Made by a program: the position numbers and the translations under genes. Below the pieces are notes generated by a model. The model did not search any database. It was not told the DNA's origin and was given only the letters and a program-made list of their open reading frames with translations. This document shows positions 1 through 8,404 of a stretch of DNA of 39,059 nucleotides, piece after piece (positions within the stretch are counted from its first letter, which is position 1; every line of letters starts with the position of its first letter). The stretch is from assembly GCA_035547895.1 (NCBI GenBank), contig DASZTT010000178.1:1-39059 (forward strand), given 5' to 3'. This stretch comes from 66-474 sp035547895 (lineage in GTDB: Bacteria > Pseudomonadota > Gammaproteobacteria > Xanthomonadales > Rhodanobacteraceae).

Positions 1-122
1 TGGTCGAACGACTCGATGATGCCCTGCAGCTTGATGCCGTTGACGAGATAAATCGCGACCGGCACGCGCTCGCGGCGCAGGGCATTCAAAAACGGATCCT
101 GCAACGATTGGCTTTTGGACAT
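1..122 (-). CDS. hfq: RNA chaperone Hfq (N-terminal 40 residues, cut by the window edge)
   Basis: The minus strand from the ATG at 122 reads MSKSQSLQDPFLNALRRERV and continues through VAIYLVNGIKLQGIIESFDQ, the highly conserved Hfq N-terminus and first Sm motif. Hfq is a hexameric RNA-binding protein that pairs small RNAs with mRNAs. The gene runs off the left edge, so the rest of the Sm fold and the C-terminal tail are not visible. It lies 85 nt downstream of miaA on the same strand, the usual miaA-hfq order of gammaproteobacteria. It is too short for most ORF finders here, but the match is unambiguous. Confidence 0.95.
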   Translation of the reverse strand, partial: MSKSQSLQDPFLNALRRERVPVAIYLVNGIKLQGIIESFD

Positions 123-207
123 TTTTATGGCCTTCCGATCCGGCTGTCCCGCACGGTTTTGCACGCGGCACCAGATGGTAGCGCAAAAAGCCCCATTTTT
201 GGCCGTT

Positions 208-1179
208 TCACGCGGTTTTCATGCCCAAAAACAGCGCCACCGCGGCGGTGGCGGACGCCGCGCAATGCGGGTTCTCCGGATCGAACACGCGCACGTCCAG
301 TTCGCCGCGCAACCAGGTGACCTGGCGCTTGGCGAGTTGCCGGGTGGCGTCGATCGCGCGCTGGCGGAATTCGTCTTTCAAACCCGCGCCGCCAAGGTAT
401 TCCCACGCCTGGCGATAACCGACCGCGCGCAGCGCCGGCAAATCCGCGTGCAAATCACCGCGCGCGCGCAAGCGTTTCACCTCTTCCAGGAAACCGGCGG
501 CCAGCATCGCGTCGAAACGCGCAGCGATGCGCTCGCGCAGCGCGTCGCGATTGGTGGGGATCAACGCGAGTTTCAGGACGCGATACGGAAACGGCTGCGC
601 GTCGCGCGCGGCGGCATGCAATGCCGTGGGCGTTTCCCCGGTCAACGCGATCACTTCCAGCGCGCGCTGGATGCGTTGTGCGTCGTTGGGCCGGATGCGC
701 GCTGCGGCGTCGGGATCGTGTTGCGCCAGCCGCGCATGCAGCGCAGGCCAGCCCGAATGTTCGGCTTCCGCACGCAGGCGTTCGCGCAATTCTGGATCGG
801 CGGACGGCATTTCGGACAGGCCGTGTTCGAGCGCGCGGAAGTACAGGCCGGTGCCGCCGACCAGCAGCGGCACGCGGCCGCGCGCCGTGATCGCCTGCAT
901 CGCGGCCAGCGCATCCTCGCGGAACTGCGCCGCCGAATAGGGTTCGGCCGGATCGCGGATGTCGATCAGCGCGTGCGGATAGTTGCGCAGCGTGTGCGCA
1001 TCCGGCTTGGCCGCGCCGATCTCCAGCCCGCAATAGACCAGCGCCGAATCGACGCTGACCAGTTCGACCGGAAAATGGTCGGCCAGCGCGCACGCCAGCG
1101 CGGTCTTGCCGGTAGCGGTCGGCCCCATCAGGAAAATCGCGCGCGGCCGCGCATCGGTGGCGTGGGTGTATCCGGGCAT
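208..1179 (-). CDS. miaA: tRNA dimethylallyltransferase MiaA
   Basis: 323 aa. MiaA transfers dimethylallyl to N6 of A37 in tRNAs that read UNN codons, in the cytoplasm. Visible: the P-loop GPTATGKT (residues 19-26), the catalytic region SVDSALVY (42-49), LIDIRDP, VGGTGLYFRAL, and the late GYRQAWEYL motif. The length suits the family (about 315 aa). A longer in-frame ORF begins at 1395, but it runs antisense into tdh. The ATG at 1179 leaves a short leader before the P-loop and is preferred. Where the E. coli enzyme has VYK/R-G, this one has VYCG (Cys50), a minor oddity. hfq follows on the same strand and tdh diverges from the other side. Confidence 0.95.
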   Translation of the reverse strand: MPGYTHATDARPRAIFLMGPTATGKTALACALADHFPVELVSVDSALVYCGLEIGAAKPDAHTLRNYPHALIDIRDPAEPYSAAQFREDALAAMQAITARGRVPLLVGGTGLYFRALEHGLSEMPSADPELRERLRAEAEHSGWPALHARLAQHDPDAAARIRPNDAQRIQRALEVIALTGETPTALHAAARDAQPFPYRVLKLALIPTNRDALRERIAARFDAMLAAGFLEEVKRLRARGDLHADLPALRAVGYRQAWEYLGGAGLKDEFRQRAIDATRQLAKRQVTWLRGELDVRVFDPENPHCAASATAAVALFLGMKTA

Positions 1180-1217
1180 GCGCCCGATTGTAGGGGCACG
1201 TCCGCGGGGCGCCGCCT

Positions 1218-1223
1218 TATAAT
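1218..1223 (+). promoter_or_regulatory. Putative sigma-70 -10 element for tdh
   Basis: A perfect TATAAT sits in the short miaA-tdh divergent intergenic region. It predicts a start near 1230 and a leader of about 23 nt before the tdh ATG. No good -35 box is seen 16-18 nt upstream, so activator dependence or an atypical -35 is possible. Confidence 0.5.
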
Positions 1224-1252
1224 GTCGGGATTTCCACGAACAAGGCACCGAC

Positions 1253-2287
1253 ATGCCGAACATGATGAGGGCGCTGGTCAAGCGCAACGCCGCCAAGGGC
1301 ATCTGGATGGAAGAGGTGCCGGTGCCGGAATACGGCCACAACGACGTGCTGATCGAGGTCGAGAAGACCGCGATCTGCGGCACCGACCTGCACATCTACA
1401 ACTGGGACGAGTGGGCGCAGCGCGTGATCAAGCCGGGCCTGGTGATCGGCCACGAGTTCGTCGGCAAGATCGTCGCGCTGGGCAGCGAAGTGCGCGGTTA
1501 TCGGGTGGGCCAGCGCGTGTCGGCGGAAGGCCACATCACCTGCGGCATGTGCCGAAACTGCCGCGCCGGGCGCCCACACCTGTGCCCGAACACGGTCGGC
1601 ATCGGCGTGAACCGCAACGGCGCGTTCGCGCAGTACGTCGCGATGCCGCAGTCGAACCTGTGGCCGATCCCTGACCAGATTCCTTCGTCGCTGGCCGCGT
1701 TCTTCGACCCCTACGGCAACGCCGCGCACTGCGCGCTGGAATACGACCTGATCGGCGAGGACGTGCTGATCACGGGCGCCGGCCCGATCGGCATCATCGC
1801 CGCGGGCATTGCACGGCACGTCGGCGCGCGCAACGTGGTGGTCACCGATGTCAACGATTACCGCCTGAAGCTCGCCGCCGACATGGGCGCGACGCGCGTG
1901 GTCAACGTCAAGAACCAGCCGCTGCGCGACGTGCTGGGCGAGCTGCACATGGAGGGCTTCGACGTCGGCCTCGAGATGAGCGGCAATCCGCAGGCGTTCA
2001 ACGGCATGCTCGACGTGATGTACCACGGCGGCAAGATCGCGCTGCTCGGCATTCTGCCGAACGGATCGGGCATCGACTGGGACAAGGTGATCTTCAAGGG
2101 CCTCACGCAGCACGGCATCTACGGCCGCCGCATGTACGAGACCTGGTACAAGATGACCCAGATGCTGCTGACCGGTTTCCCGCTGCAGAAAGTGCTGACG
2201 CACCAGCTCGCCATCGACGACTTCCAGCAGGGCTTCGACCTGATGGCCTCGGGCGAGTGCGGCAAGGTGGTGTGCTCCTGGAACTGA
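1253..2287 (+). CDS. tdh: L-threonine 3-dehydrogenase
   Basis: 344 aa zinc-dependent medium-chain dehydrogenase. It oxidises L-threonine with NAD+ to 2-amino-3-ketobutyrate, which Kbl then cleaves to glycine and acetyl-CoA. Visible: catalytic zinc ligands Cys42 (ICGTDLH) and His67-Glu68 (GHE); the structural zinc cysteines 97, 100, 103 and 111; and a Rossmann GAGPIGIIAAGIA motif. It aligns along its full length with E. coli Tdh (341 aa), including VIFKGL, GIYGRRMYETWYKM and the C-terminal GKVVCSW. The start at 1253 has AAGG seven bases upstream; internal ATGs at 1262 and 1265 are alternatives. Its pathway partner kbl lies 3.8 kb downstream, with one unrelated gene between. Confidence 0.96.
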   Translation: MPNMMRALVKRNAAKGIWMEEVPVPEYGHNDVLIEVEKTAICGTDLHIYNWDEWAQRVIKPGLVIGHEFVGKIVALGSEVRGYRVGQRVSAEGHITCGMCRNCRAGRPHLCPNTVGIGVNRNGAFAQYVAMPQSNLWPIPDQIPSSLAAFFDPYGNAAHCALEYDLIGEDVLITGAGPIGIIAAGIARHVGARNVVVTDVNDYRLKLAADMGATRVVNVKNQPLRDVLGELHMEGFDVGLEMSGNPQAFNGMLDVMYHGGKIALLGILPNGSGIDWDKVIFKGLTQHGIYGRRMYETWYKMTQMLLTGFPLQKVLTHQLAIDDFQQGFDLMASGECGKVVCSWN

Positions 2288-2304
2288 ATTGCATGAACTG
2301 CGCT

Positions 2305-2324
2305 GATCCGGGGCCGCCCGGATC
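2305..2324. other. Inverted repeat after tdh (hairpin without T-run)
   Basis: GATCCGGG and CCCGGATC form a perfect 8-bp stem with loop GCCG, 17 nt after the tdh stop. No T-run follows on either strand, so it is not a canonical intrinsic terminator. It may protect the tdh 3' end or weakly attenuate read-through into the DUF748 gene. Confidence 0.35.
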
Positions 2325-2409
2325 GCGCGGGGCTGCCTGAACTCCCTCGGCCGGCGGGGAAAGCGTTCGCGGCGTGGCCGGCCCGCGGTACAACAGGGAT
2401 ATCGTCCGC

Positions 2410-5400
2410 ATGCACGATCCTCACCCTTCCGCAGGTTCCAGGCTGGCGACGGCGCGCGACAAGGCCGGACGCCTGTATCGCTCGCATCGCGCGCGCAAGA
2501 CCGCGCTGATCGTCGCGGCCGTGCTGGTCGTGTTCGGCCTGCTGGGTTTCTTCGCGGCGCCGCCGATCCTCAAGAGCCAACTGCAGACGCGCCTGACCGC
2601 CATGCTGGGCCGGCCGGTCAGCATGGCGCGCGTGCATTTCGATCCTTACACGCTGCGGCTGCAGCTGGATCGCGTGCACATTCCCGGCCGCGACGGACAT
2701 TCGCCTTTCGTCGATGTCGACCGGATGGTGATCAACGTTTCATGGACGTCGCTGTTCCACTGGGCACCGGTGCTGGACGGACTTTCGCTGCAACATCCGC
2801 GGCTGCACCTCGCACGCACGGCGCCGCAGCAATTCAATTTCTCCGACATCCTTGCCCGGCTCCGCAGCCGGCCGTCGAAGCCGGACGACAAGCCCGCGCG
2901 CTTCTCGGTGTCCAACATCAGCGTGCACGACGGCGACATCACCTTTGCCGACGCGGTGACGCACGCCGCCCACCGCATCGACCATCTGGAACTCGGCATT
3001 CCGTTCATCGCCAACCTGCCGCACGACACCGACGTTTTCGTGCAGCCGCTGCTGGCGATGAATGTGGATGGCAGCCCGTTGCGCGTCACCGGCGATACCA
3101 AACCGTTCGCGGAAAGCCGCGAGTCGACGATGGACTTCACGCTGGACCATCTCGACCTGCCGCGCTACCTCGGGTACGTGCCCGAACCGTTGCCGGTGAC
3201 GATCAAGCGCGGGCAATTGTCGGGGCAACTGCAATTGCATTTCGCGCAAACCGCGGCAGGGCCGCAGGTTCGCCTGGGGGGACAACTGCGGCTGGATGAC
3301 CTGGCGCTCGCCACATCCGCCGGCGATCGCATTCTGGAAGCGCACGGCGCCAGTGCGACGCTGGCCGACGTCGAACCGCTGCTGTCGCGCTACCGGCTCG
3401 GTGCGGTGCAACTCGACGGACTGGACTTCCATTACACGTTGCAACCGGGCGGACACAGCAATCTCGATGCATTGCTCGGCCGTGGCAAGCCCGCTGCGTC
3501 GGGACCGCCGACGGACCTGCGCATCGCCGCGCTGACGCTGCGCGATGGCCGCATCGACTACACCGACGCCAGCAGCGGCCGGCCGGCCGCCCTCAGCCTG
3601 CAATCCATCCACGGCAACCTGCGCGGCTTGTCCCTGCTCGCCGCGCCGGCCGCGACCGTCGATGTCGCCGCGCAACTCGATGGCGGCAGTGTCGGCCTGC
3701 AGGGCAAGCTCGACCTCGCGCACAGCCGCTACGATGGCAAGCTCGCGCTGAAGGGCGTGGCGCTGGCGCCGCTGCTGCCGATGGCACCGCCGCTGCTGAA
3801 CGCGGACCTCGCCAAGGGCACGCTCGACCTCGACGGCCGACTGCAGGCGGGCTGGCGCAAGTCGCTCGACATCACGCTGCAACCGGCCAGCGCCGCGATC
3901 AACGATCTTGCGCTGACGCGCGACGGCCGCACGCCGGTCGCGTGGCAGTCGCTGCAGGCCGGCATCACCCGCTTCGATCTTGCCAGCGGCACGGCGCAGC
4001 TCGGCCAGCTCACCTTGCACGGCCTCGAAGTCGATGCGCGGCGCCTGCGCGATGGCAGGATCGATCTTGCCGATCTCGTGAAGTCCACGCCTTCGCCGGA
4101 TTCGGGCAAGGCAAAAACATCACCCGCGTGGCACTGGAGCATCGCGCACATCGGCATCGACGGCAGCACGCTGGCGCTGACCGATCCGCGGCTGCGCGGC
4201 CGGCGCGGCCATGTCGTGCTGAAGGCCGACAAGTTCGGCATCGACGATGTCTCGGATGATCTGCACCAACCGGTGAAGCTGGACCTCGCGGGCGGCATCG
4301 GCCGCGGCAGTTTCCATGTCGACGGCAGCGTGCGGCCGCAACCGCTGGACGTCGACCTGCATGTGCACGCCGTCCGCCTCGACGTGGCACCGCTGCAATC
4401 GCTGGTCAGCGTGCCGCTCAACGTGACGCTCGACAGCGCGCGGTTGAGTGCCGACGGCCGCGCGCGCTATCGCGCGCATGCTCCGCAGCCGCTGCTGAGC
4501 TATCGCGGCCGGATGACGCTGAGCCGGGTGCGTGTGCAGGACAAGCTCACCGGCGAGGATTTCCTGCGCTGGAACACGATGTCCGCGCGCGGACTTACCG
4601 TGCGCATGGGCGGGGACGTGCCGCACGTGGCGGTGGACGGCCTGGCGCTGGACGATTTCTACGCGCGCGTGATCATCAATGCGAACGGCCGGCTCAACAT
4701 CCAGGACGTGGTGGCCAATCCGGCGTCGGCCCCGGTCTCGGTGACGGAAGCGCAGAAGATGCCGGTCGCGCAGGCGCCGCTGCCGGCACCGCCAGCGTCG
4801 GTCGCGCAGGCGACGCCGGCGCCCGCCGGAAGCGTCGCGCCGGCACCGCGCGCCGACATCCGCATCGGCGGGATCACGCTTGCGCGCGGTCACCTGAATT
4901 ACACCGACAATTTCATCAAGCCCAATTACACCGCCGACATCACCGACCTCGAAGGCAGGATCGGCGCGTTGGGCAGCGCCGGCGGGCAACCCGCCGATGT
5001 GAACCTGCAGGGCCAGCTCGACGGCAACTCGCCGGTCGACATCACCGGCACGATCAACCCGCTGGCACCGGTCGCGTTCCTGGACGTGAAGGGCAATGCC
5101 GAGGGCGTGGAACTCACCCACCTGTCGCCCTATTCGGACAAATACGCGGGCTATCCGATCACCAGCGGCCGGCTCACGATGGACGTGCACTACATGCTGG
5201 ACAACGGCAAGCTCAACGCCGACAACCATATCTTCATCGAACAGCTCACCTTCGGCGATCCCGTCGAAGGCCCCGGCATCAAGCACCTGCCGGTGAAGCT
5301 GGCGGTGGCGCTGCTGAAGAATTCGCAAGGGCAGATCGACGTGCACGTGCCGGTCTCGGGTTCGCTGGATGATCCCCAATTCAGCGTCGGCAGCCTGGTC

Positions 5401-6024
5401 TGGCACGCCTTCCTTAACCTGATCACGCGGGCGGTCACCTCGCCCTTCCGTTTGATCGCCTCGGCATTCGGCGGCGGCGGCGGCAAGCAGCAGGATCTCG
5501 GTCACGTCGTGTTCGCGCCGGGCTCCGCCGTGCTGGATGCCGCGGCGCAGGAGAAGCTCGCGCAAATCGTGAAGATCCTCCAGCAGAAGACTTCGCTGAA
5601 GCTCCAGATCATCGGGCGCGTCGATCCGAAGTTCGACGAATCCGGTTTGCGCAAGGTCACCGTCGACCAGATGATCGAGCGCGAGGCCGGCAACGGCGTG
5701 GACGTCACCAAACTGAGCCCGGACCGCTACGACAAGTACCTGAAGAAGGCCTACCGGCACGCGAAATTCGACAAGCCTCACAACCTCATCGGCCTGACCA
5801 AGTCGCAGCCGCCCGACGTGATGCGCAAGGCGCTGGAAGCGCACGTGCCGGCGGACGCGGATGCGCTGCGGCACCTGGCGGAACGACGCGCCGACGCGGT
5901 GCGCGGCTGGCTGCGCGGCAGGATCGACGACAAGCGCTTGTTCGTGCAGGCGCCCAAGCTGGATGCCAAAGGCATCGACGACGGCGGCAAGACCACGCGC
6001 GTCGATTTCGGCCTGCAGTTGTGA
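2410..6024 (+). CDS. AsmA-like DUF748 inner-membrane/periplasmic protein
   Basis: 1204 aa. A basic N-terminus (KAGRLYRSHRARK) precedes one transmembrane segment at about residues 31-50 (TALIVAAVLVVFGLLGFFAA). A very long periplasmic part follows, with repeated beta-rich motifs (LDLPRYLGYVPEPLPV, LRIAALTLRDGRIDYTD, IRIGGITLARGHLNYTD, LEGRIGALGS, LSPYSDKYAGYPITSGRLTMD, GPGIKHLPVKLAVALLKN). The C-terminal block VFAPGSAVLDAAAQEKLAQI is typical of DUF748. A Pro/Ala linker lies near residues 790-830. AsmA-like proteins are thought to bridge the envelope and move or position lipids; that role here is inference. The ATG at 2410 is preferred over 2374, which is the first in-frame start but has no ribosome site. 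It sits between tdh and kbl, same strand. Confidence 0.85.
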   Translation: MHDPHPSAGSRLATARDKAGRLYRSHRARKTALIVAAVLVVFGLLGFFAAPPILKSQLQTRLTAMLGRPVSMARVHFDPYTLRLQLDRVHIPGRDGHSPFVDVDRMVINVSWTSLFHWAPVLDGLSLQHPRLHLARTAPQQFNFSDILARLRSRPSKPDDKPARFSVSNISVHDGDITFADAVTHAAHRIDHLELGIPFIANLPHDTDVFVQPLLAMNVDGSPLRVTGDTKPFAESRESTMDFTLDHLDLPRYLGYVPEPLPVTIKRGQLSGQLQLHFAQTAAGPQVRLGGQLRLDDLALATSAGDRILEAHGASATLADVEPLLSRYRLGAVQLDGLDFHYTLQPGGHSNLDALLGRGKPAASGPPTDLRIAALTLRDGRIDYTDASSGRPAALSLQSIHGNLRGLSLLAAPAATVDVAAQLDGGSVGLQGKLDLAHSRYDGKLALKGVALAPLLPMAPPLLNADLAKGTLDLDGRLQAGWRKSLDITLQPASAAINDLALTRDGRTPVAWQSLQAGITRFDLASGTAQLGQLTLHGLEVDARRLRDGRIDLADLVKSTPSPDSGKAKTSPAWHWSIAHIGIDGSTLALTDPRLRGRRGHVVLKADKFGIDDVSDDLHQPVKLDLAGGIGRGSFHVDGSVRPQPLDVDLHVHAVRLDVAPLQSLVSVPLNVTLDSARLSADGRARYRAHAPQPLLSYRGRMTLSRVRVQDKLTGEDFLRWNTMSARGLTVRMGGDVPHVAVDGLALDDFYARVIINANGRLNIQDVVANPASAPVSVTEAQKMPVAQAPLPAPPASVAQATPAPAGSVAPAPRADIRIGGITLARGHLNYTDNFIKPNYTADITDLEGRIGALGSAGGQPADVNLQGQLDGNSPVDITGTINPLAPVAFLDVKGNAEGVELTHLSPYSDKYAGYPITSGRLTMDVHYMLDNGKLNADNHIFIEQLTFGDPVEGPGIKHLPVKLAVALLKNSQGQIDVHVPVSGSLDDPQFSVGSLVWHAFLNLITRAVTSPFRLIASAFGGGGGKQQDLGHVVFAPGSAVLDAAAQEKLAQIVKILQQKTSLKLQIIGRVDPKFDESGLRKVTVDQMIEREAGNGVDVTKLSPDRYDKYLKKAYRHAKFDKPHNLIGLTKSQPPDVMRKALEAHVPADADALRHLAERRADAVRGWLRGRIDDKRLFVQAPKLDAKGIDDGGKTTRVDFGLQL

Positions 6025-6088
6025 CGCCCGGTTTTCCGCGGCGCGCGAAAGCTCCACAATAGGCACTTCCCCACCGCGGAATCCACCC

Positions 6089-7288
6089 ATGAGCTACTCC
6101 GGCCAGGCGCGCTACGCCAGCGAACTCCAGTCCATCCGCGACAGCGGCCTGTTCAAGGACGAGCGCGTCATCACCTCGCCGCAGTCGGCGGAGATCACGC
6201 TGGCCGACGGACGCAAGGTGCTGAACTTCTGCGCCAACAACTATCTTGGTCTCGCCGACCACCCGCGCCTGATCCAGGCGGCGAAAAAGGCGCTGGACAC
6301 GCACGGCTTCGGGATGGCTTCGGTGCGGTTCATCTGCGGCACCCAGGACCTGCACAAGCAGCTCGAACACGACATCGCGCGGTTCTTCGGCACCGACGAC
6401 GCGATCCTGTACGCCGCCTGCTTCGACGCCAACGGCGGCCTGTTCGAGCCGCTGCTGGGCGAGGAAGACGCGATCATTTCCGACGCACTGAACCACGCCT
6501 CGATCATCGACGGCATCCGGCTGTGCAAGGCCAAGCGCTACCGCTACGCCAATGGCGACGTCGCCGATCTCGAAAAGCAATTGCAGGCTGCCGACGCCGC
6601 GGGCGCGCGCACCAAGCTGATCTCATCGGACGGCGTGTTCTCGATGGACGGCGTGGTCGCACCGCTGGACCAGATCACCGCGCTTGCGAAGAAGTACAAC
6701 GCGCTGGTGCACATCGATGAATGCCACGCCACCGGCTTCATCGGCAAGACCGGGCGCGGCTCGGCCGAAGTGCACGGCGTGATGGACAAGATCGATATCT
6801 TTACCGGCACGCTGGGCAAGGCGCTGGGCGGCGCGGTCGGCGGCTTCACGACCGGCCGCAAGGAGATCATCGACATGCTGCGGCAGCGTTCGCGGCCGTA
6901 CCTGTTCTCCAACTCGCTGCCGCCGGCGCTGGTTGCGGCATCGATCGAAGTCTTGAAGATGCTGGACGAAGCCGGCGAGCTTCGCGGGAAGCTTGCGGAG
7001 AACACGGGCTACTTCCGCGAAGCGATGACGAAAGCCGGTTTCGAGATCAAGCCCGGCAACCACCCGATCGTGCCGGTGATGACCCACGACGCCAAGCTCG
7101 CGCAGGCGATGGCAGCCGGCCTGCTGGACGAAGGCATCTACGCAATCGGGTTTTTCTATCCGGTCGTGGCCGAAGGCAAGGCGCGCATCCGCACCCAGAT
7201 GTGCGCGGCGCACACGCGCGAACACCTGGATCGTGCGATCGCGGCGTTCACCAAGGTCGGGCGCAAGACGGGATTGCTGAAATCCTAA
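6089..7288 (+). CDS. kbl: 2-amino-3-ketobutyrate CoA ligase (glycine C-acetyltransferase)
   Basis: 399 aa PLP enzyme of the alpha-oxoamine synthase family. It splits 2-amino-3-ketobutyrate with CoA into glycine and acetyl-CoA, the second step after Tdh. Visible: FCANNYLGLADHPR, the conserved SDALNHASIIDGIRL, HIDECHATG with the PLP-ring Asp (210), and the Schiff-base Lys244 in FTGTLGKALGG, exactly where E. coli Kbl has it. The start MSYSGQARY follows a GCGGA sequence. The large ORF begins further upstream, inside the DUF748 gene, so that extension is rejected. A CACAAT box at 6055-6060 could be a weak promoter -10. The length equals the family norm. Confidence 0.96.
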   Translation: MSYSGQARYASELQSIRDSGLFKDERVITSPQSAEITLADGRKVLNFCANNYLGLADHPRLIQAAKKALDTHGFGMASVRFICGTQDLHKQLEHDIARFFGTDDAILYAACFDANGGLFEPLLGEEDAIISDALNHASIIDGIRLCKAKRYRYANGDVADLEKQLQAADAAGARTKLISSDGVFSMDGVVAPLDQITALAKKYNALVHIDECHATGFIGKTGRGSAEVHGVMDKIDIFTGTLGKALGGAVGGFTTGRKEIIDMLRQRSRPYLFSNSLPPALVAASIEVLKMLDEAGELRGKLAENTGYFREAMTKAGFEIKPGNHPIVPVMTHDAKLAQAMAAGLLDEGIYAIGFFYPVVAEGKARIRTQMCAAHTREHLDRAIAAFTKVGRKTGLLKS

Positions 7289-7408
7289 AACAACGGTTCA
7301 GCGAAACTACCACCCTCGCCATGCACAGACATCGCGGATCCCATTGGCGATCGGGCTCTAATTCCAAATGATAGATACGCGGTCGATGTGGCCTGCATTT
7401 GGTAAGCG

Positions 7409-8317
7409 TCACTGTCGTGAGCGCTCACAAATACAAGCCCGTGTCTGTGGGTACTGTCCCGTCGTGAAACGCATTGCAGTCGATGGCCGGGGATCAGATT
7501 CGAAATCCACTTTCAGGATTCCGTACGCGCGATGAGGCTCCACCCGATCGATCGTGACGAAGGCCGCCTCGTTGCCAGGATGACAGAGCCATAGTTCCAA
7601 CCCTGGCGCTAATCCGTCCTTCGCGCCCTTGTCGAACACGAGTCGATAACGTTCGTTCTTGAATGGCCGTGCGATCTCGGCAGGTTGTGGAGGGAAAGGA
7701 AGTCGCGAGAAGCCAAGGACGTCCACGTAAACCTGGTTCGCGAACACGAAACGCGTAATGCCGGCTGGCAGCCCACCGAGACCGCTCACCGGCTTCTTTT
7801 CATCGGTCACCCTCAGCAGGAACAGACCTGGCGAATCAGGTTCCATTCCATGGTTGATGGCGCTCGCAAACCCGGGAAACTCATGTTCTGGCACGAGATA
7901 GTGTCGCGGGCCCCATTGCACCGGAACCAGCGTGATGCCCAACGTATTCTCAAACCGTCGCTTACCGGCATCGTCGGCATCGGCTGCAGGCCGCAGGACG
8001 ATTCCACCGCGCACCCGTTCTACTAGGCCATCACCATCGCCGACCGGTCCGATATCGGAGTCCACCGTATATGCAAACCGGTCGGCCGTAACGACCAAAT
8101 CGAGATTGAATCCGAGATGATCGCCCTGGTAGTACTCCCCCGCCCATACCGGAGCGTGTTTCGCAGATAGGGACTGCCGCAAAGAAGCCACGCGGGCTCG
8201 TGCAGCGTTCGCTCTTGCCAGCCACATCGCAACCGCATCCGTGCGTGGCGTCCTGCAAGCGCCGCCGCCCACGGCCAGCATCAGGCAACATGTCAGCAGA
8301 GTCGCGGCGACTCGCAC
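7409..8317 (-). CDS. Unrecognised secreted or lipid-anchored protein
   Basis: 302 aa, family not recognised. The N-terminus MRVAATLLTCCLMLAVGGGAC is a signal peptide. The GGAC could be a weak lipobox (Cys21), so a lipoprotein is possible but not certain. The rest is mixed soluble sequence with no motif I know; it contains WAGEYYQGDHLGFNLDLVV, FAYTVDSDIG, VPVQWGPRHYLVP and ELWLCHPGNEAAFVTIDRV. Several codons are A/T-ended and base composition looks less biased than in neighbouring genes, which hints at a younger arrival. It is convergent to kbl and 87 nt downstream of the hexosaminidase on the same strand, so it could be expressed with it. Reading frame and signal peptide are clear; function is unknown. 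Confidence 0.7.
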   Translation of the reverse strand: MRVAATLLTCCLMLAVGGGACRTPRTDAVAMWLARANAARARVASLRQSLSAKHAPVWAGEYYQGDHLGFNLDLVVTADRFAYTVDSDIGPVGDGDGLVERVRGGIVLRPAADADDAGKRRFENTLGITLVPVQWGPRHYLVPEHEFPGFASAINHGMEPDSPGLFLLRVTDEKKPVSGLGGLPAGITRFVFANQVYVDVLGFSRLPFPPQPAEIARPFKNERYRLVFDKGAKDGLAPGLELWLCHPGNEAAFVTIDRVEPHRAYGILKVDFESDPRPSTAMRFTTGQYPQTRACICERSRQ

Positions 8318-8404
8318 GCGCGCCCCCCAATGAAACTCATCTCACCAGCATACCCGGAAACCATCGCGCGAGCCCTGGAGACCCTCCATGCTTGACGGAA
8401 TTCC

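Noticed and set aside
115..1674. 519-codon plus-strand frame across hfq, miaA and tdh
   Set aside because: It covers three genes of clear identity, is antisense to two of them and has shadow-type composition.
4120..6090. 656-codon minus-strand open frame opposite the DUF748 gene
   Set aside because: It is a shadow of a very GC-rich gene on the other strand, with Arg/Val/His-heavy composition, no known motif and no ribosome site.
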